Of a DNA stretch of 64,000 nucleotides, positions 1-8,054 are shown piece by piece. The notes under the pieces were generated by a model that searched no databases, was not told the DNA's origin, and worked only from the letters and a program-made list of their open reading frames with translations. This stretch comes from Brumimicrobium sp035497735. GTDB taxonomy: Bacteria > Bacteroidota > Bacteroidia > Flavobacteriales_D > Crocinitomicaceae. Within the stretch, counting starts at the first letter, position 1, and every line of letters starts with the position of its first letter. The translations under genes were made by a program, and so were the position numbers. The stretch is from contig DATJCX010000021.1 of the NCBI GenBank assembly GCA_035497735.1, positions 1-64,000 on the forward strand, written 5' to 3'.

Positions 1-617
1 GGAATTCCTGATAGTCCATAAACTGTAGAAAGTCCACTAACAATCGGCATTCCGTCGATTACTATCATGGTATAAGGACCTTCTAAACCATTTATGTGAA
101 TGTCTCCAGTATTACATACGTTACAATTCAGTTGCGGACTAACACCGTTTACGTTTTGAAGTGATTCAAAAATGGATGGTGTTGGATTCGCTTTGAAGAA
201 TTTTGCGGTATAAACTTCAACGGGAACAGGACTGTCTAACTTTGAAACTTCTTTCATCGTTCCGGTAACAACTACTTCGCCCAAAGATTGAGAATGGTTT
301 AATAGTCTAAAATCATACTTAGTTCTTACTTTAGTTAGCGAAATCGTGTCTGAGTCGTAACCAATATATGAAGCGACTAGTTTTCCGCTTTCTAGACTTT
401 GAGGAATTTTCAACCTGAAGAAACCGTTGTCGTCGGTTTGTGCACCTATATTTGTTCCTAAAATATGGACATTAACAAATTCCAATGCTTCAGAAGTTTG
501 CTTATCTCTTACTGTACCGCTAATATTTATGTCTTGAGCCTTTGCATCTATACTTAATGCTGTAAATGCAATTGCTAACAATAGCATTTTATTGCTCCAC
601 TTCTTTAATTCTTCCAT
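1..617 (-). CDS. TonB-dependent outer membrane receptor, N-terminal part (cut by window edge)
   Basis: Reading leftwards from ATG at 615-617, about 205 codons are present and the gene runs off the window. A signal peptide ends near residue 28 (…DAKAQ). A carboxypeptidase-regulatory-like domain follows (ISGTVRDKQTSEALEFVNV, then GFFRL). Then comes the start of a TonB plug domain with LGEVVVTGTMKEV, a CNVCNTGDIHINGLEGP stretch and YTMIVIDGMPIVSG. This order is typical of Bacteroidota TonB receptors that import metal chelates or cofactors across the outer membrane. The CxxC-containing plug is a recognisable sub-type, but the substrate cannot be read from it. The promoter is overlapped by a perfect palindrome (653-668), which suggests metal-type repression (inference). 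Confidence 0.85.
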   Translation of the reverse strand, partial: MEELKKWSNKMLLLAIAFTALSIDAKAQDINISGTVRDKQTSEALEFVNVHILGTNIGAQTDDNGFFRLKIPQSLESGKLVASYIGYDSDTISLTKVRTKYDFRLLNHSQSLGEVVVTGTMKEVSKLDSPVPVEVYTAKFFKANPTPSIFESLQNVNGVSPQLNCNVCNTGDIHINGLEGPYTMIVIDGMPIVSGLSTVYGLSGI

Positions 618-652
618 TAAAACCTCTTTATTTTGATTTACAAGAATAATAA

Positions 653-668
653 GTTAGATTAATCTAAC
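653..668. promoter_or_regulatory. Perfect 16-bp palindrome over the TonB receptor start site
   Basis: GTTAGATTAATCTAAC is its own reverse complement. It directly abuts the -7 element on the minus strand (668-675) and so covers the expected transcription start of the TonB receptor. The TTAG…CTAA arms resemble boxes of DtxR/MntR/IdeR-type metalloregulators. The position fits repression; the assignment to that family is inference. Confidence 0.6.
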
Positions 669-675
669 AAAATTA
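668..675 (-). promoter_or_regulatory. Candidate -7 element of the TonB receptor promoter
   Basis: On the minus strand this reads TAATTTTG, an exact match to the Bacteroidota TAnnTTTG -7 consensus, with 50 nt to the ATG. No clear -33 TTTG is visible at the usual distance. Confidence 0.45.
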
Positions 676-962
676 TTTAGAACATATTTAAAATTATTTT
701 CAATTGACTGTTTATGTTGAATTTCATTTTGTCACTGTTTTCGATTACTTAAGGGTATAAACTTCGTTTCAGAGCAAGCTCCTCAACCTTAAAGTATTTG
801 TAGAATGATGTTTTTATATAATTGAAACAAATAATAAGGTAAAAGATGAAGGATTAAAGAATTTTTCTCCTACATTAAGCTTGTAAAACTATGAAAATCT
901 GTCTCTTATGTGGTTAGCTAGTGATCTTCGGTATTTATGTAAAGTATATAAGTACACCATTT
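676..962. other. Intergenic region between TonB receptor and carotenoid operon
   Basis: The divergent 418-bp gap (618-1035) holds the two promoters and operators listed separately. In the remaining AT-rich middle I see no coding frame, RNA gene or strong hairpin. Confidence 0.5.
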
Positions 963-979
963 TTACTAAATAAAGTATA
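963..979. promoter_or_regulatory. Upstream copy of the marR operator-like box
   Basis: TTACTAAATAAAGTATA repeats the core ACTAAATAAAGT of the palindrome at 1015-1032 with less perfect arms, 53 bp upstream. Two copies of the same box around one promoter suggest autoregulation by the MarR protein encoded next (inference). Confidence 0.45.
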
Positions 980-1006
980 GAAATGCTGTTTTTTAAAATA
1001 AAGTAG

Positions 1007-1014
1007 TATATTTG
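1007..1014 (+). promoter_or_regulatory. Candidate -7 element of the carotenoid operon
   Basis: TATATTTG matches TAnnTTTG exactly, with 21 nt to the marR ATG. No clear -33 motif. It is immediately followed by the palindrome at 1015-1032. Confidence 0.5.
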
Positions 1015-1032
1015 TACACTAAATAAAGTGTA
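1015..1032. promoter_or_regulatory. Operator-like palindrome abutting the carotenoid promoter
   Basis: TACACTAAATAAAGTGTA has perfect 6-bp arms (TACACT/AGTGTA) around a 6-bp centre and begins at the base after the -7 element, so it covers the expected start site. Size and symmetry suit a MarR dimer. A TGTACA hexamer, like half sites reported for CarH-type regulators, lies at 1013-1018. Confidence 0.55.
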
Positions 1033-1035
1033 AAT

Positions 1036-1716
1036 ATGAACTATCAACTTATTTGTGAAGCGGTTGGTTTGATCGAAGAATTTGCAAAGAACAACCGTAA
1101 GGATGAAAAATATCCAACAGACTTAAAAGGTTTTAAGCGATGGATAATGGAAGAGTTTCGTGAAGAGTTAGATCAAGTTGAATCAGTTCGAGTTAAACCA
1201 AACTGGATTGGGAAAGAAAAGGGTAGAGCGACAGAAAGTGTTATAAATATATTAATTGCTCATTTAAGTCGATTTGCTAAATCTTACAGTAAGTCTGCAT
1301 TACATGATTCCGATTTTGCTACTCAAGAAGACTTTATCTACTTGATAACATTAAAAGTTTTTGGTTCGATGACGAAGATGGAGTTGATAAAAGAGAATGT
1401 GCAAGAAAAACCTGCTGGAATGCTTGTTATCAATCGTTTGATAAAGCAGGGTTGGGTTATTCAAACTGATTCATTAGAAGATAAGCGAAGTAAAATCATC
1501 AGTATTTCTGAAAAAGGTAGCGCGAATTTACAAGCGCATATGGATAAAATCCGAACTGCCACAGAAATTGTTACTGGTAATTTGAACTACGATGAAAAAA
1601 TGGAACTGATTAGATTGTTACAGAAATTGGACGAATTTCACCAAGCAATATATGATGAGAATTTAGCACCAGCAGCTCTATTAGATACAGTTCAGGAAAA
1701 ATATTTAATAAAATAG
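1036..1716 (+). CDS. MarR-family transcriptional regulator, first gene of the carotenoid operon
   Basis: A 226-aa protein with a winged-helix domain in its C-terminal two thirds. The wing is visible at residues 146-161 (DSLEDKRSKIISISEKG), matching the D-x-R-x-x-x-I-x-x-T/S-x-x-G pattern of MarR proteins. The first ~60 residues form an extra N-terminal segment longer than in minimal MarR proteins. It lies one base before crtI and starts the marR-crtI-crtB-crtZ-crtY run, so it very probably controls carotenoid synthesis and itself through the ACTAAATAAAGT boxes upstream. MarR proteins are common beside flavobacterial crt genes. The ligand is unknown. Confidence 0.85.
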   Translation: MNYQLICEAVGLIEEFAKNNRKDEKYPTDLKGFKRWIMEEFREELDQVESVRVKPNWIGKEKGRATESVINILIAHLSRFAKSYSKSALHDSDFATQEDFIYLITLKVFGSMTKMELIKENVQEKPAGMLVINRLIKQGWVIQTDSLEDKRSKIISISEKGSANLQAHMDKIRTATEIVTGNLNYDEKMELIRLLQKLDEFHQAIYDENLAPAALLDTVQEKYLIK

Positions 1717-1717
1717 T

Positions 1718-3211
1718 ATGAAAAAGAAGATAGCTATTATAGGTTCAGGATTTTCAGGTATGTCTGCTGCTGCTTATGCTGCTAAAGATGGAAGTGAAGT
1801 TCATGTGTTCGAACAACATAATCAACCTGGTGGAAGAGCCAGACAATTTCAAACCGATAATGGCTATGCTTTCGACATGGGTCCAAGTTGGTATTGGATG
1901 CCGGATATCATTGAGAGTTTCTTCGAGGATTTTGGATTTAAGACTGCTGATTTTTTCAAGTTAAAGAATTTAGATCCGCAATTTGAAATGATTTTCGAAA
2001 ATGATAACATTGTTGTTCCTCAATCTTATGAGGAATTAAAAGAACTTTTTGAGAAAATAGAACCGGGAAGTGCTAAACAATTGGAGAAATTTATGAAAGC
2101 TGCACGCTTTAAATATGAAGTGGGAATGCAGGATTTTGTGAACAAGCCTTGCCATAATTGGGCTGAATTTTTATCTCCAAAAATTGCTCGTAGCGCATTG
2201 AAATTAGATTTGTTATCTGATTTTAGATCTTATGTTTCGAAGTATTTTACCAATCCAAAACTGAGAGCTTTTATGGAGTTTCCGGTTATCTTTCTAGGAG
2301 CTTCTCCAAAAGATATTCCTGCTTTATATAGTCTGATGAATTATGGTGGTTATGCCTTGGGAACACATTATCCGATGGGAGGATTTTATCAATTGGTTTT
2401 AGCCATGAAAAATGTGGCTGAAGCACAAGGCGCGACTTTTCACTTTAACCATACCATAGAAAAAATAAATGTACTAGACGGAAAAGCTACATCTATGATT
2501 GTTAATGGTAAATACCAAGAATTTGATGTTATAATTGCTTCTTCGGATTATCATTTTACAGAAACTTTGCTACCTAAAAAATATAGAAATTATACAGAAG
2601 ATTACTGGAAAAGCAGAACATTTGCCCCTTCTAGTTTGATATATTATTTAGGTTTAACAGAGAAAATTCCTAATCTACAGCATCATACATTATTCTTTGA
2701 AAATGATTTTGATAGTCATATTTCCTCGATTTATGAGGATAAGAAATGGCCTGAAGAACCTTTGTTTTATGCTTGTTGCCCTTCCAAAACTGACCCTTCT
2801 GTTGCACCTGAAGGACATGAAAATCTTTTTTTATTAATGCCAATTGCAACTGGTTTGGATGGCAATGAAGAAATGTATGAAAAGTACTTTAAAGATATGA
2901 TTGCTAGATTGGAAAAGCATACCAACACTTCTAATCTAGCCGATAAAATTGAATATAAGAGAAGTTATTGCGTGAAGGACTTTCAAAAGGATTATAACGC
3001 TTTTGAAGGGAATGCTTATGGATTGGCTAATACGCTAAAACAGACTGCGGTTTTAAAACCTAAAATTAGAAACAAGAAAGTAAAGAACTTATTTTATACC
3101 GGTCAACTTACTGTTCCGGGACCAGGTGTACCGCCTTCCATTATTTCAGGAAAAATAGTAGCAAAAGAAGTTAACAAACTAAAAATCACCGAACATGAAA
3201 CAACTGTATGA
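1718..3211 (+). CDS. crtI: Phytoene desaturase (CrtI type)
   Basis: A 497-aa FAD-dependent amine-oxidoreductase-fold protein that desaturates phytoene to lycopene. The FAD-binding GSGFSG is at residues 9-14, followed by the acidic residue and GGRA loop near 38-41. Near the C terminus is LFYTGQLTVPGPGVPPSIISG, the CrtI-type flavin signature. Length is normal for the family. It begins one base after marR and its last 17 bases overlap the crtB start, indicating tight translational coupling. CrtN-like desaturases are related, but the adjoining crtB, crtZ and crtY support the C40 pathway. Confidence 0.93.
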   Translation: MKKKIAIIGSGFSGMSAAAYAAKDGSEVHVFEQHNQPGGRARQFQTDNGYAFDMGPSWYWMPDIIESFFEDFGFKTADFFKLKNLDPQFEMIFENDNIVVPQSYEELKELFEKIEPGSAKQLEKFMKAARFKYEVGMQDFVNKPCHNWAEFLSPKIARSALKLDLLSDFRSYVSKYFTNPKLRAFMEFPVIFLGASPKDIPALYSLMNYGGYALGTHYPMGGFYQLVLAMKNVAEAQGATFHFNHTIEKINVLDGKATSMIVNGKYQEFDVIIASSDYHFTETLLPKKYRNYTEDYWKSRTFAPSSLIYYLGLTEKIPNLQHHTLFFENDFDSHISSIYEDKKWPEEPLFYACCPSKTDPSVAPEGHENLFLLMPIATGLDGNEEMYEKYFKDMIARLEKHTNTSNLADKIEYKRSYCVKDFQKDYNAFEGNAYGLANTLKQTAVLKPKIRNKKVKNLFYTGQLTVPGPGVPPSIISGKIVAKEVNKLKITEHETTV

Positions 3212-4031
3212 TGAATTGTCGTATGCGATAAGTAAGCAAACGACTAAAAAATATAGTACAAGTTTTTCTTTGGGAATACTTGCATTAAAACCGAGCATAA
3301 GGAATGCCATTTACGCCATCTATGGATATGTTAGATTGGCAGACGAAATTGTGGATAGCTTTCATGGGTTTGACAAAGCGACTTTGCTGAGTGACTTCAA
3401 AAGTCAAACCTATCAAGCTTTAGAATCAAAAATCTCTTTAAATCCAATCATACAGTCCTTTCAAGAAACGGTGATTAAATACAATATAGATACCAACTTG
3501 ATAGATCAGTTTTTATATAGTATGGAAATGGATTTAGAAAAAGTTGATTACAACGAAGCGCTCTATGACGAATATATTTTCGGTTCTGCTGAAGTTGTAG
3601 GACTCATGTGTTTGCATATTTTTGTGGACGGAGATAAAGAAGCTTATGATAAACTTGAACCTTATGCTAGAAAGTTAGGTTCTGCCTTTCAGAAGGTGAA
3701 CTTCCTGAGAGATATGAAAGAGGATTATGAGCAATTAGGAAGGTTTTATTTCCCAAATATTCAAATGGGAATCTTCAATAATAGTTGTAAATGTGAAATC
3801 GAACAAGAAATTGAGCAAGAATTTAAAGAAGCTTTAATAGGAATTAAAATGTTGCCAGAATCCTCTAAGTTTGGCGTTTATTTAGCCTATAAGTATTATT
3901 GGTCGCTTTTTAAAAAGATTAAGAAGACTGGCGCAGCGCAAATTCTAAACGAACGTGTACGTATTCCAAATAGCAAAAAGCTATTGGTGACAATGCGCAC
4001 CTATGTTGAATATAAAACGGCTGTTTATTAA
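3195..4031 (+). CDS. crtB: Phytoene synthase
   Basis: A 278-aa squalene/phytoene synthase that condenses two geranylgeranyl diphosphates to phytoene. The two aspartate-rich Mg-diphosphate sites are visible: DEIVD at residues 50-54 and DMKED at 173-177, the latter in the typical NFLRDMKEDYEQLGRFYFP context. It overlaps the end of crtI by 17 bases in another frame. No GGPP synthase (crtE) is present in the window, so the substrate must come from a gene elsewhere. Confidence 0.93.
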   Translation: MKQLYDELSYAISKQTTKKYSTSFSLGILALKPSIRNAIYAIYGYVRLADEIVDSFHGFDKATLLSDFKSQTYQALESKISLNPIIQSFQETVIKYNIDTNLIDQFLYSMEMDLEKVDYNEALYDEYIFGSAEVVGLMCLHIFVDGDKEAYDKLEPYARKLGSAFQKVNFLRDMKEDYEQLGRFYFPNIQMGIFNNSCKCEIEQEIEQEFKEALIGIKMLPESSKFGVYLAYKYYWSLFKKIKKTGAAQILNERVRIPNSKKLLVTMRTYVEYKTAVY

Positions 4032-4073
4032 TGGAATAGGTTAGTTTTAAATGATGAATAAAAATATAATAGT

Positions 4074-4529
4074 ATGAATATTTTGATAGTTTTGGTTGTT
4101 TTCATAAGCATGGAAGGCGCCACTTGGTTGATTCACAAGTATGTAATGCATGGTTTTCTATGGAGTTTGCATCGTGATCATCACGACCATAGTAATGAAG
4201 GTCCGTTGGAGAGAAATGATTTATTCTTTTTGATTTTTGCAACACCTTCTATTGCCTTGCTTTACTTCGGGTTACAACAAGGTTTTAATTATGTTTTCTT
4301 TATAGGAGTAGGGGTGACCCTTTATGGATTCGCCTATTTTTTAGTACATGATATCTTTATTCATCAACGAGCAAAGGTTTTCAAAAACAATTCTAATCCG
4401 TATTTACTATCAATCCGTAGAGCTCATAAACAACATCACAAACATCTTGGAAAAGAAGAAGGAGAATGCTTTGGTTTTCTTTGGGTGCCATTTAAATATT
4501 TTAAAATGTATTTTAATAAAAATAAATAA
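4074..4529 (+). CDS. crtZ: Beta-carotene hydroxylase (fatty acid hydroxylase superfamily)
   Basis: A 151-aa membrane di-iron hydroxylase converting beta-carotene to zeaxanthin. The histidine clusters are all present: HKYVMH at residues 21-26, HRDHH at 33-37, then HDIFIH, and RRAHKQHHKH near residue 122. Hydrophobic segments separate them as in CrtZ. It starts 42 bases after crtB, and its stop codon shares one base with the crtY start (TAATG). Confidence 0.92.
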   Translation: MNILIVLVVFISMEGATWLIHKYVMHGFLWSLHRDHHDHSNEGPLERNDLFFLIFATPSIALLYFGLQQGFNYVFFIGVGVTLYGFAYFLVHDIFIHQRAKVFKNNSNPYLLSIRRAHKQHHKHLGKEEGECFGFLWVPFKYFKMYFNKNK

Positions 4530-5263
4530 TGCTTCAATCTTTTACATATTTGCTCGTTAATTTTTTCGCGGTGATTATTTGCTTTGTAGCTTCTTTTGAT
4601 AGAAGAGTTCAGTTTCATAAGCATTTTGGAACATTTCTTTTAGCGAGTACAGTTGTTGCTATTCCATTTATCGCATGGGATGTGTGGTTTACCAAAATGG
4701 GAGTATGGTGGTTTAATACCGACTATACCATTGGTTTGGTTATAGCAGGCTTACCGCTTGAAGAATGGATGTTCTTCTTTTTTATTCCGTTTGCTTGTGT
4801 TTTTACCTACTATTGTTTTGAATTGTTTTTCGATTTAAAATGGACGCATGCTTTTAACAATGTAATCGTTTTTCTTACCACCATCGTTTGTATCGTTGCG
4901 GCTTTGGCCTATCATGATAAGATATATACTTTTGTAACAGCTTTGGTAACTTTATCCACTGTTCTTTATTTGCATTTTATTGCCAAAAAAGAATGGCTGG
5001 GTCAAGCATCTTTTGTTTTCGCAGTTTTGATGATCGGATTCTTCCTTGTGAATGGCGTATTGACAGGAACAGGATTGGAGTCTCCTATTGTGAATTATAA
5101 TCCAGACAACTTTTTGGGAATAAGAATGTTGACTATTCCTATAGAAGATGCTGTTTATGGATACACTCAGTTTTTATTGGTTGTTTACTTCTTTAAATTG
5201 TTTCAAAAGAAGGAGGTACCTATAGAAAGTCTTGAAGAAGAGCTTGTAGCACCAGAATTGTAA
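4529..5263 (+). CDS. crtY: Lycopene cyclase, fused CrtYcd-type membrane protein
   Basis: A 244-aa polytopic membrane protein with two lycopene-cyclase half domains. The first carries PLEEWMFFFF (residues 76-85) and the second PIEDAVYGYTQ (from 204), the paired acidic motifs of the CrtYc/CrtYd (bacteroidete and fungal CarRA) family. In actinobacteria the halves are often separate proteins; here they are fused. It should cyclise lycopene to beta-carotene, feeding CrtZ. Translation is coupled to crtZ by a TAATG overlap. Confidence 0.88.
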   Translation: MLQSFTYLLVNFFAVIICFVASFDRRVQFHKHFGTFLLASTVVAIPFIAWDVWFTKMGVWWFNTDYTIGLVIAGLPLEEWMFFFFIPFACVFTYYCFELFFDLKWTHAFNNVIVFLTTIVCIVAALAYHDKIYTFVTALVTLSTVLYLHFIAKKEWLGQASFVFAVLMIGFFLVNGVLTGTGLESPIVNYNPDNFLGIRMLTIPIEDAVYGYTQFLLVVYFFKLFQKKEVPIESLEEELVAPEL

Positions 5264-5290
5264 GTAAAGTAAGAAGAAGTAAGAAGAAGT
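5261..5290. repeat. Short 10-bp tandem repeat between crtY and photolyase
   Basis: The unit AAGAAGAAGT occurs twice exactly at 5271-5290, after a diverged copy TAAGTAAAGT. It lies just at and after the crtY stop codon. Probably replication slippage; no function evident. Confidence 0.6.
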
Positions 5291-5331
5291 CTGTTGTTAT
5301 ACCCACTAAAAGAATATAATCTGTATTGAAA

Positions 5332-6660
5332 ATGTTAGATAAAAAGGGTTTGTTGGATAAAGAAAAATTGGTCATTTTCTGGTTTAGAAGGGATTTACGA
5401 TTGGAAGATAATATCGGATTATTTCACGCTTTGGAATCAGAGTTTCGGGTTCTTCCTATTTTTATCTTTGATACAGAGATTTTAGAGATGTTTGATGATA
5501 AGAAAGACCGACGTGTAGATTATATCCATCAAGCGTTAACAGTGATTCATCAACAATTGAAAAAAGATGGTTCTGGATTGCGAACTTTTCATGGCAATGC
5601 CTTCGAAGTTATTCAATCGCTTACTGAGGAATTCGATGTTCAAACTGTATTTTGCAACAGAGATTATGAGCCGCAAGCCATTCAAAGAGATACAGCTATT
5701 TATAACTACCTAAAAGGAATTGATATTCCCTTTAAAGCTTATAAAGATCAGGTTGTTTTTGATAAAAAAGACATTCTAAAGGCAGACGGGAATCCTTATA
5801 CAGTTTACACGCCGTATTCAAAAAAATGGAAGGAGAATTTACAAGCTAAAGATTATGCTCCAGTAAAACTTAATTTTAAGAATCTAGTTCAATTTGATGC
5901 GAAAGAGATTCATGGTTTATCAGCAATTGGTTTTGAAAAAACTGACATTGTTTTTGAAATGCCAAAATTGAAAGCGGAAATCATTGACACCTATGATAAG
6001 ACAAGAGATTTTCCTGGAATAAAAGAAGGTACAAGCAAAATGGGGTTTGCTTTGCGATTCGGGACAATTAGTCCCCGTAAATGTGTTGTTTTTGCCTTAG
6101 AACACAATCAAATATGGTTGTCAGAGTTGATTTGGCGAGAATTTTTTATGCAGATTCTTTATCATTTCCCAAAAGTTGTAGATCAGTCCTTCAAGAAGAA
6201 ATATGACGCTATAGAATGGCGGAATGATGAAGATGAATTTGTGCTTTGGTGTCAGGGGAAAACTGGCTATCCAATTGTAGATGCTGGAATGCGCGAGTTG
6301 AATCAAACGGGCTATATGCACAATCGTGTGCGTATGATAGTAGCTAGTTTCTTGTGTAAACATCTACTTATAGATTGGCAGTGGGGAGAAGCTTATTTTG
6401 CCCAAAAGTTGAATGATTATGATTTGTCTGCCAATAATGGAAATTGGCAATGGGCTGCTGGAAGTGGTTGTGATACTGCACCGTATTTTAGAGTTTTTAG
6501 CCCAGAATTACAAACCAATAAGTTTGATAAGGATTTAAAATACATTAAAAAATGGGTGCCTGAATTGGAAACTGTTTATTATCCCAAGCCGATGGTTGAA
6601 CATAAAGTAGCAAGAATTCGCGCTTTGGAAGTTTATGGAAGAGCCTTAAAAGACAAATAA
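5332..6660 (+). CDS. phrB: Deoxyribodipyrimidine photolyase / cryptochrome family, class I
   Basis: A 442-aa flavoprotein that uses blue light to split UV pyrimidine dimers. Near the N terminus is WFRRDLRLEDN, the class I start. The FAD-binding half shows GYPIVDAGMRELNQTGYMHNRVRM and the hallmark DLSANNGNWQWAAGSGCDTAPYFRVF. I chose ATG at 5332; an in-frame TTG lies two codons earlier. The gene sits 68 bases after crtY in the same direction, so light protection and repair are probably co-expressed. The motifs favour a CPD photolyase over a signalling cryptochrome, but sequence alone does not settle this. Confidence 0.9.
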   Translation: MLDKKGLLDKEKLVIFWFRRDLRLEDNIGLFHALESEFRVLPIFIFDTEILEMFDDKKDRRVDYIHQALTVIHQQLKKDGSGLRTFHGNAFEVIQSLTEEFDVQTVFCNRDYEPQAIQRDTAIYNYLKGIDIPFKAYKDQVVFDKKDILKADGNPYTVYTPYSKKWKENLQAKDYAPVKLNFKNLVQFDAKEIHGLSAIGFEKTDIVFEMPKLKAEIIDTYDKTRDFPGIKEGTSKMGFALRFGTISPRKCVVFALEHNQIWLSELIWREFFMQILYHFPKVVDQSFKKKYDAIEWRNDEDEFVLWCQGKTGYPIVDAGMRELNQTGYMHNRVRMIVASFLCKHLLIDWQWGEAYFAQKLNDYDLSANNGNWQWAAGSGCDTAPYFRVFSPELQTNKFDKDLKYIKKWVPELETVYYPKPMVEHKVARIRALEVYGRALKDK

Positions 6661-6683
6661 CTATTCGTGTAGAATGCCTTCTG

Positions 6684-7565
6684 TTAGTCAGTTAACCTTG
6701 ATAATTCATCAATTGTTCTAACGTGATGTAGACTTTTTGAAATAGGATTCTCTAAATTATCGATTTGGAAACCACTAACCATTACTTTGGCAGTTTTCGC
6801 AATTTTCACAAGAACTTTTTCTATTTTTTCAAATTTTTTCTCGCTAAGTTTAGCTGTAAATGTAGTTACCACAACTTGTGGTTTTATCTGCTTGTGTGCT
6901 AATAATACTTCCTCCATTGGAACTTTTTGTCCGAAATTATGACAGATATACCCTTTCTTTTTTAAAATGTAATGAAAAATCAATAAGCTGAACTCATGTT
7001 CTTCATTATCGTGAAGGAAAAGTAATGCAGTTTTTGAAGGATCTTCACCCGTTTTTATTTCTGCTATTTTAGCGAATACCAGCTCTCTGAAAATAGTAGA
7101 AAAGTAATGCTCATGTATGATGTTAAAAGTATCTACTTGCCACAATTGCCCAATTTTATCTAGTAAAGGAAGAATGATAGTCATATACATTTCATCCAAT
7201 GTATGCGTCTTTAAATGTTGCTCAAGTGTTTCTTTTATTTTATTCCCTTTAAAACCTAAAATGAGTAAAATTAAAGCGTCTATTTCAGACTGTTTCTCTT
7301 CATTTGTAATAAGAATCTTTGCTTTTGCTTCTTCAATGATTTCGGCATCTGTTAAAGCGGCTATTTTCGATATTTTAAAGCCTGAGTTGTAAAGTAAGTT
7401 GATGTTTAACAGCTTCTTAAGATCGTCTTGGTTATAGTATCTAATATTTGAACTGGTTCTTTTAGGTTCCAACAAACCATAGCGTTGTTCCCATATACGA
7501 ATCGTATGCGCTTTAATCTGTGTAAAGTTCTCTAGGTCTTTTATACTATACCTTAAGTTTCCCAT
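6684..7565 (-). CDS. MerR-family regulator with B12-binding domain (CarH/LitR-like)
   Basis: A 293-aa regulator convergent to the photolyase with a 23-bp gap. The N-terminal MerR helix-turn-helix is clear (AHTIRIWEQRYGLLEPKRT, YY at 43-44). The middle carries W142-x9-E152-H153, the Wx9EH signature of the four-helix cap that shields adenosylcobalamin in CarH. A Rossmann-like cobalamin domain follows with E188-x-H190, the expected lower-ligand position. In CarH the motif is ExHxxG; here S193 replaces the glycine. CarH releases DNA when light breaks the Co-C bond, and its known targets are carotenoid and photolyase genes, which fits this locus. Light or B12 control here is inference. Confidence 0.85.
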   Translation of the reverse strand: MGNLRYSIKDLENFTQIKAHTIRIWEQRYGLLEPKRTSSNIRYYNQDDLKKLLNINLLYNSGFKISKIAALTDAEIIEEAKAKILITNEEKQSEIDALILLILGFKGNKIKETLEQHLKTHTLDEMYMTIILPLLDKIGQLWQVDTFNIIHEHYFSTIFRELVFAKIAEIKTGEDPSKTALLFLHDNEEHEFSLLIFHYILKKKGYICHNFGQKVPMEEVLLAHKQIKPQVVVTTFTAKLSEKKFEKIEKVLVKIAKTAKVMVSGFQIDNLENPISKSLHHVRTIDELSRLTD

Positions 7566-7580
7566 TGTATTATTCTCTAT

Positions 7581-7617
7581 AAAAAAATAAGCCCCAAAGA
7601 ATTCAATCTTCGGGGCT
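7581..7617 (-). terminator. Rho-independent terminator of the FAS1-remnant gene
   Basis: On the minus strand AGCCCCGAAGA pairs with TCTTTGGGGCT (one G-U) across a 6-base loop TTGAAT and is followed by TATTTTTTT. It separates the T9SS cargo gene from the merR gene downstream. Confidence 0.85.
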
Positions 7618-7634
7618 ATATTAAATTATTATTA

Positions 7635-8054
7635 TTACAGCTTTACGAATTTTGTTTTGAATTCTCCTGTTTCGTTTGTTACAAATAAAACATAGTTTCC
7701 GTTTCTTAATTTAGAAACATCTATCATTCCGTCTTGAGTTGTACCGTCTAAAACGCTTTCTCCTAACATGTTTAATACTTTGTAAGTATTATTGTCAAAG
7801 TTAGTTATTTTCAATGTATTTAAAGTTGGGTTTGGATAAACATTTAACTTTATCTCGTTTGCTTCTTCGACTCCTAAAGTTGTAGGAACTAATACAGCAT
7901 CGATAACATGAACAACACCATTGTCTGCCATAGGACTCACTGCGATTACGTCATCAAATACGTTTGTTTGTGCAGCTGCTGTTAATGTAGCAAGTGCCAA
8001 ACTTAGTGTAAGTACAGTTTTCTTAAAACTGATTTTTGTAATGTTCTTTTTCAT
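7635..8054 (-). CDS. Small secreted T9SS type A cargo with collapsed fasciclin (FAS1) domain
   Basis: A 139-aa protein if started at the ATG at 8052-8054, just before a signal peptide (MKKNITKISFKK… cleaved near TAAAQ). An in-frame ATG at 8090 would put 12 polar residues before the signal, so it is rejected. After the signal comes NVFDDVIAVSP, which resembles the start of a FAS1 domain, running straight into NGVVHVIDAVLVP, which is the usual end of one. About 100 residues of the normal domain are missing. The last ~75 residues are a T9SS type A sorting domain (LNVYPNPTLNTLKI … GNYVLFVTNETGEFKTKFVKL). A compact adhesion-like surface protein or decayed gene are both possible. Confidence 0.75.
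   Translation of the reverse strand: MKKNITKISFKKTVLTLSLALATLTAAAQTNVFDDVIAVSPMADNGVVHVIDAVLVPTTLGVEEANEIKLNVYPNPTLNTLKITNFDNNTYKVLNMLGESVLDGTTQDGMIDVSKLRNGNYVLFVTNETGEFKTKFVKL

Noticed and set aside
5326..5331. TTG start two codons before the photolyase ATG
   Set aside because: The ATG at 5332 is the stronger start and gives a normal N terminus.
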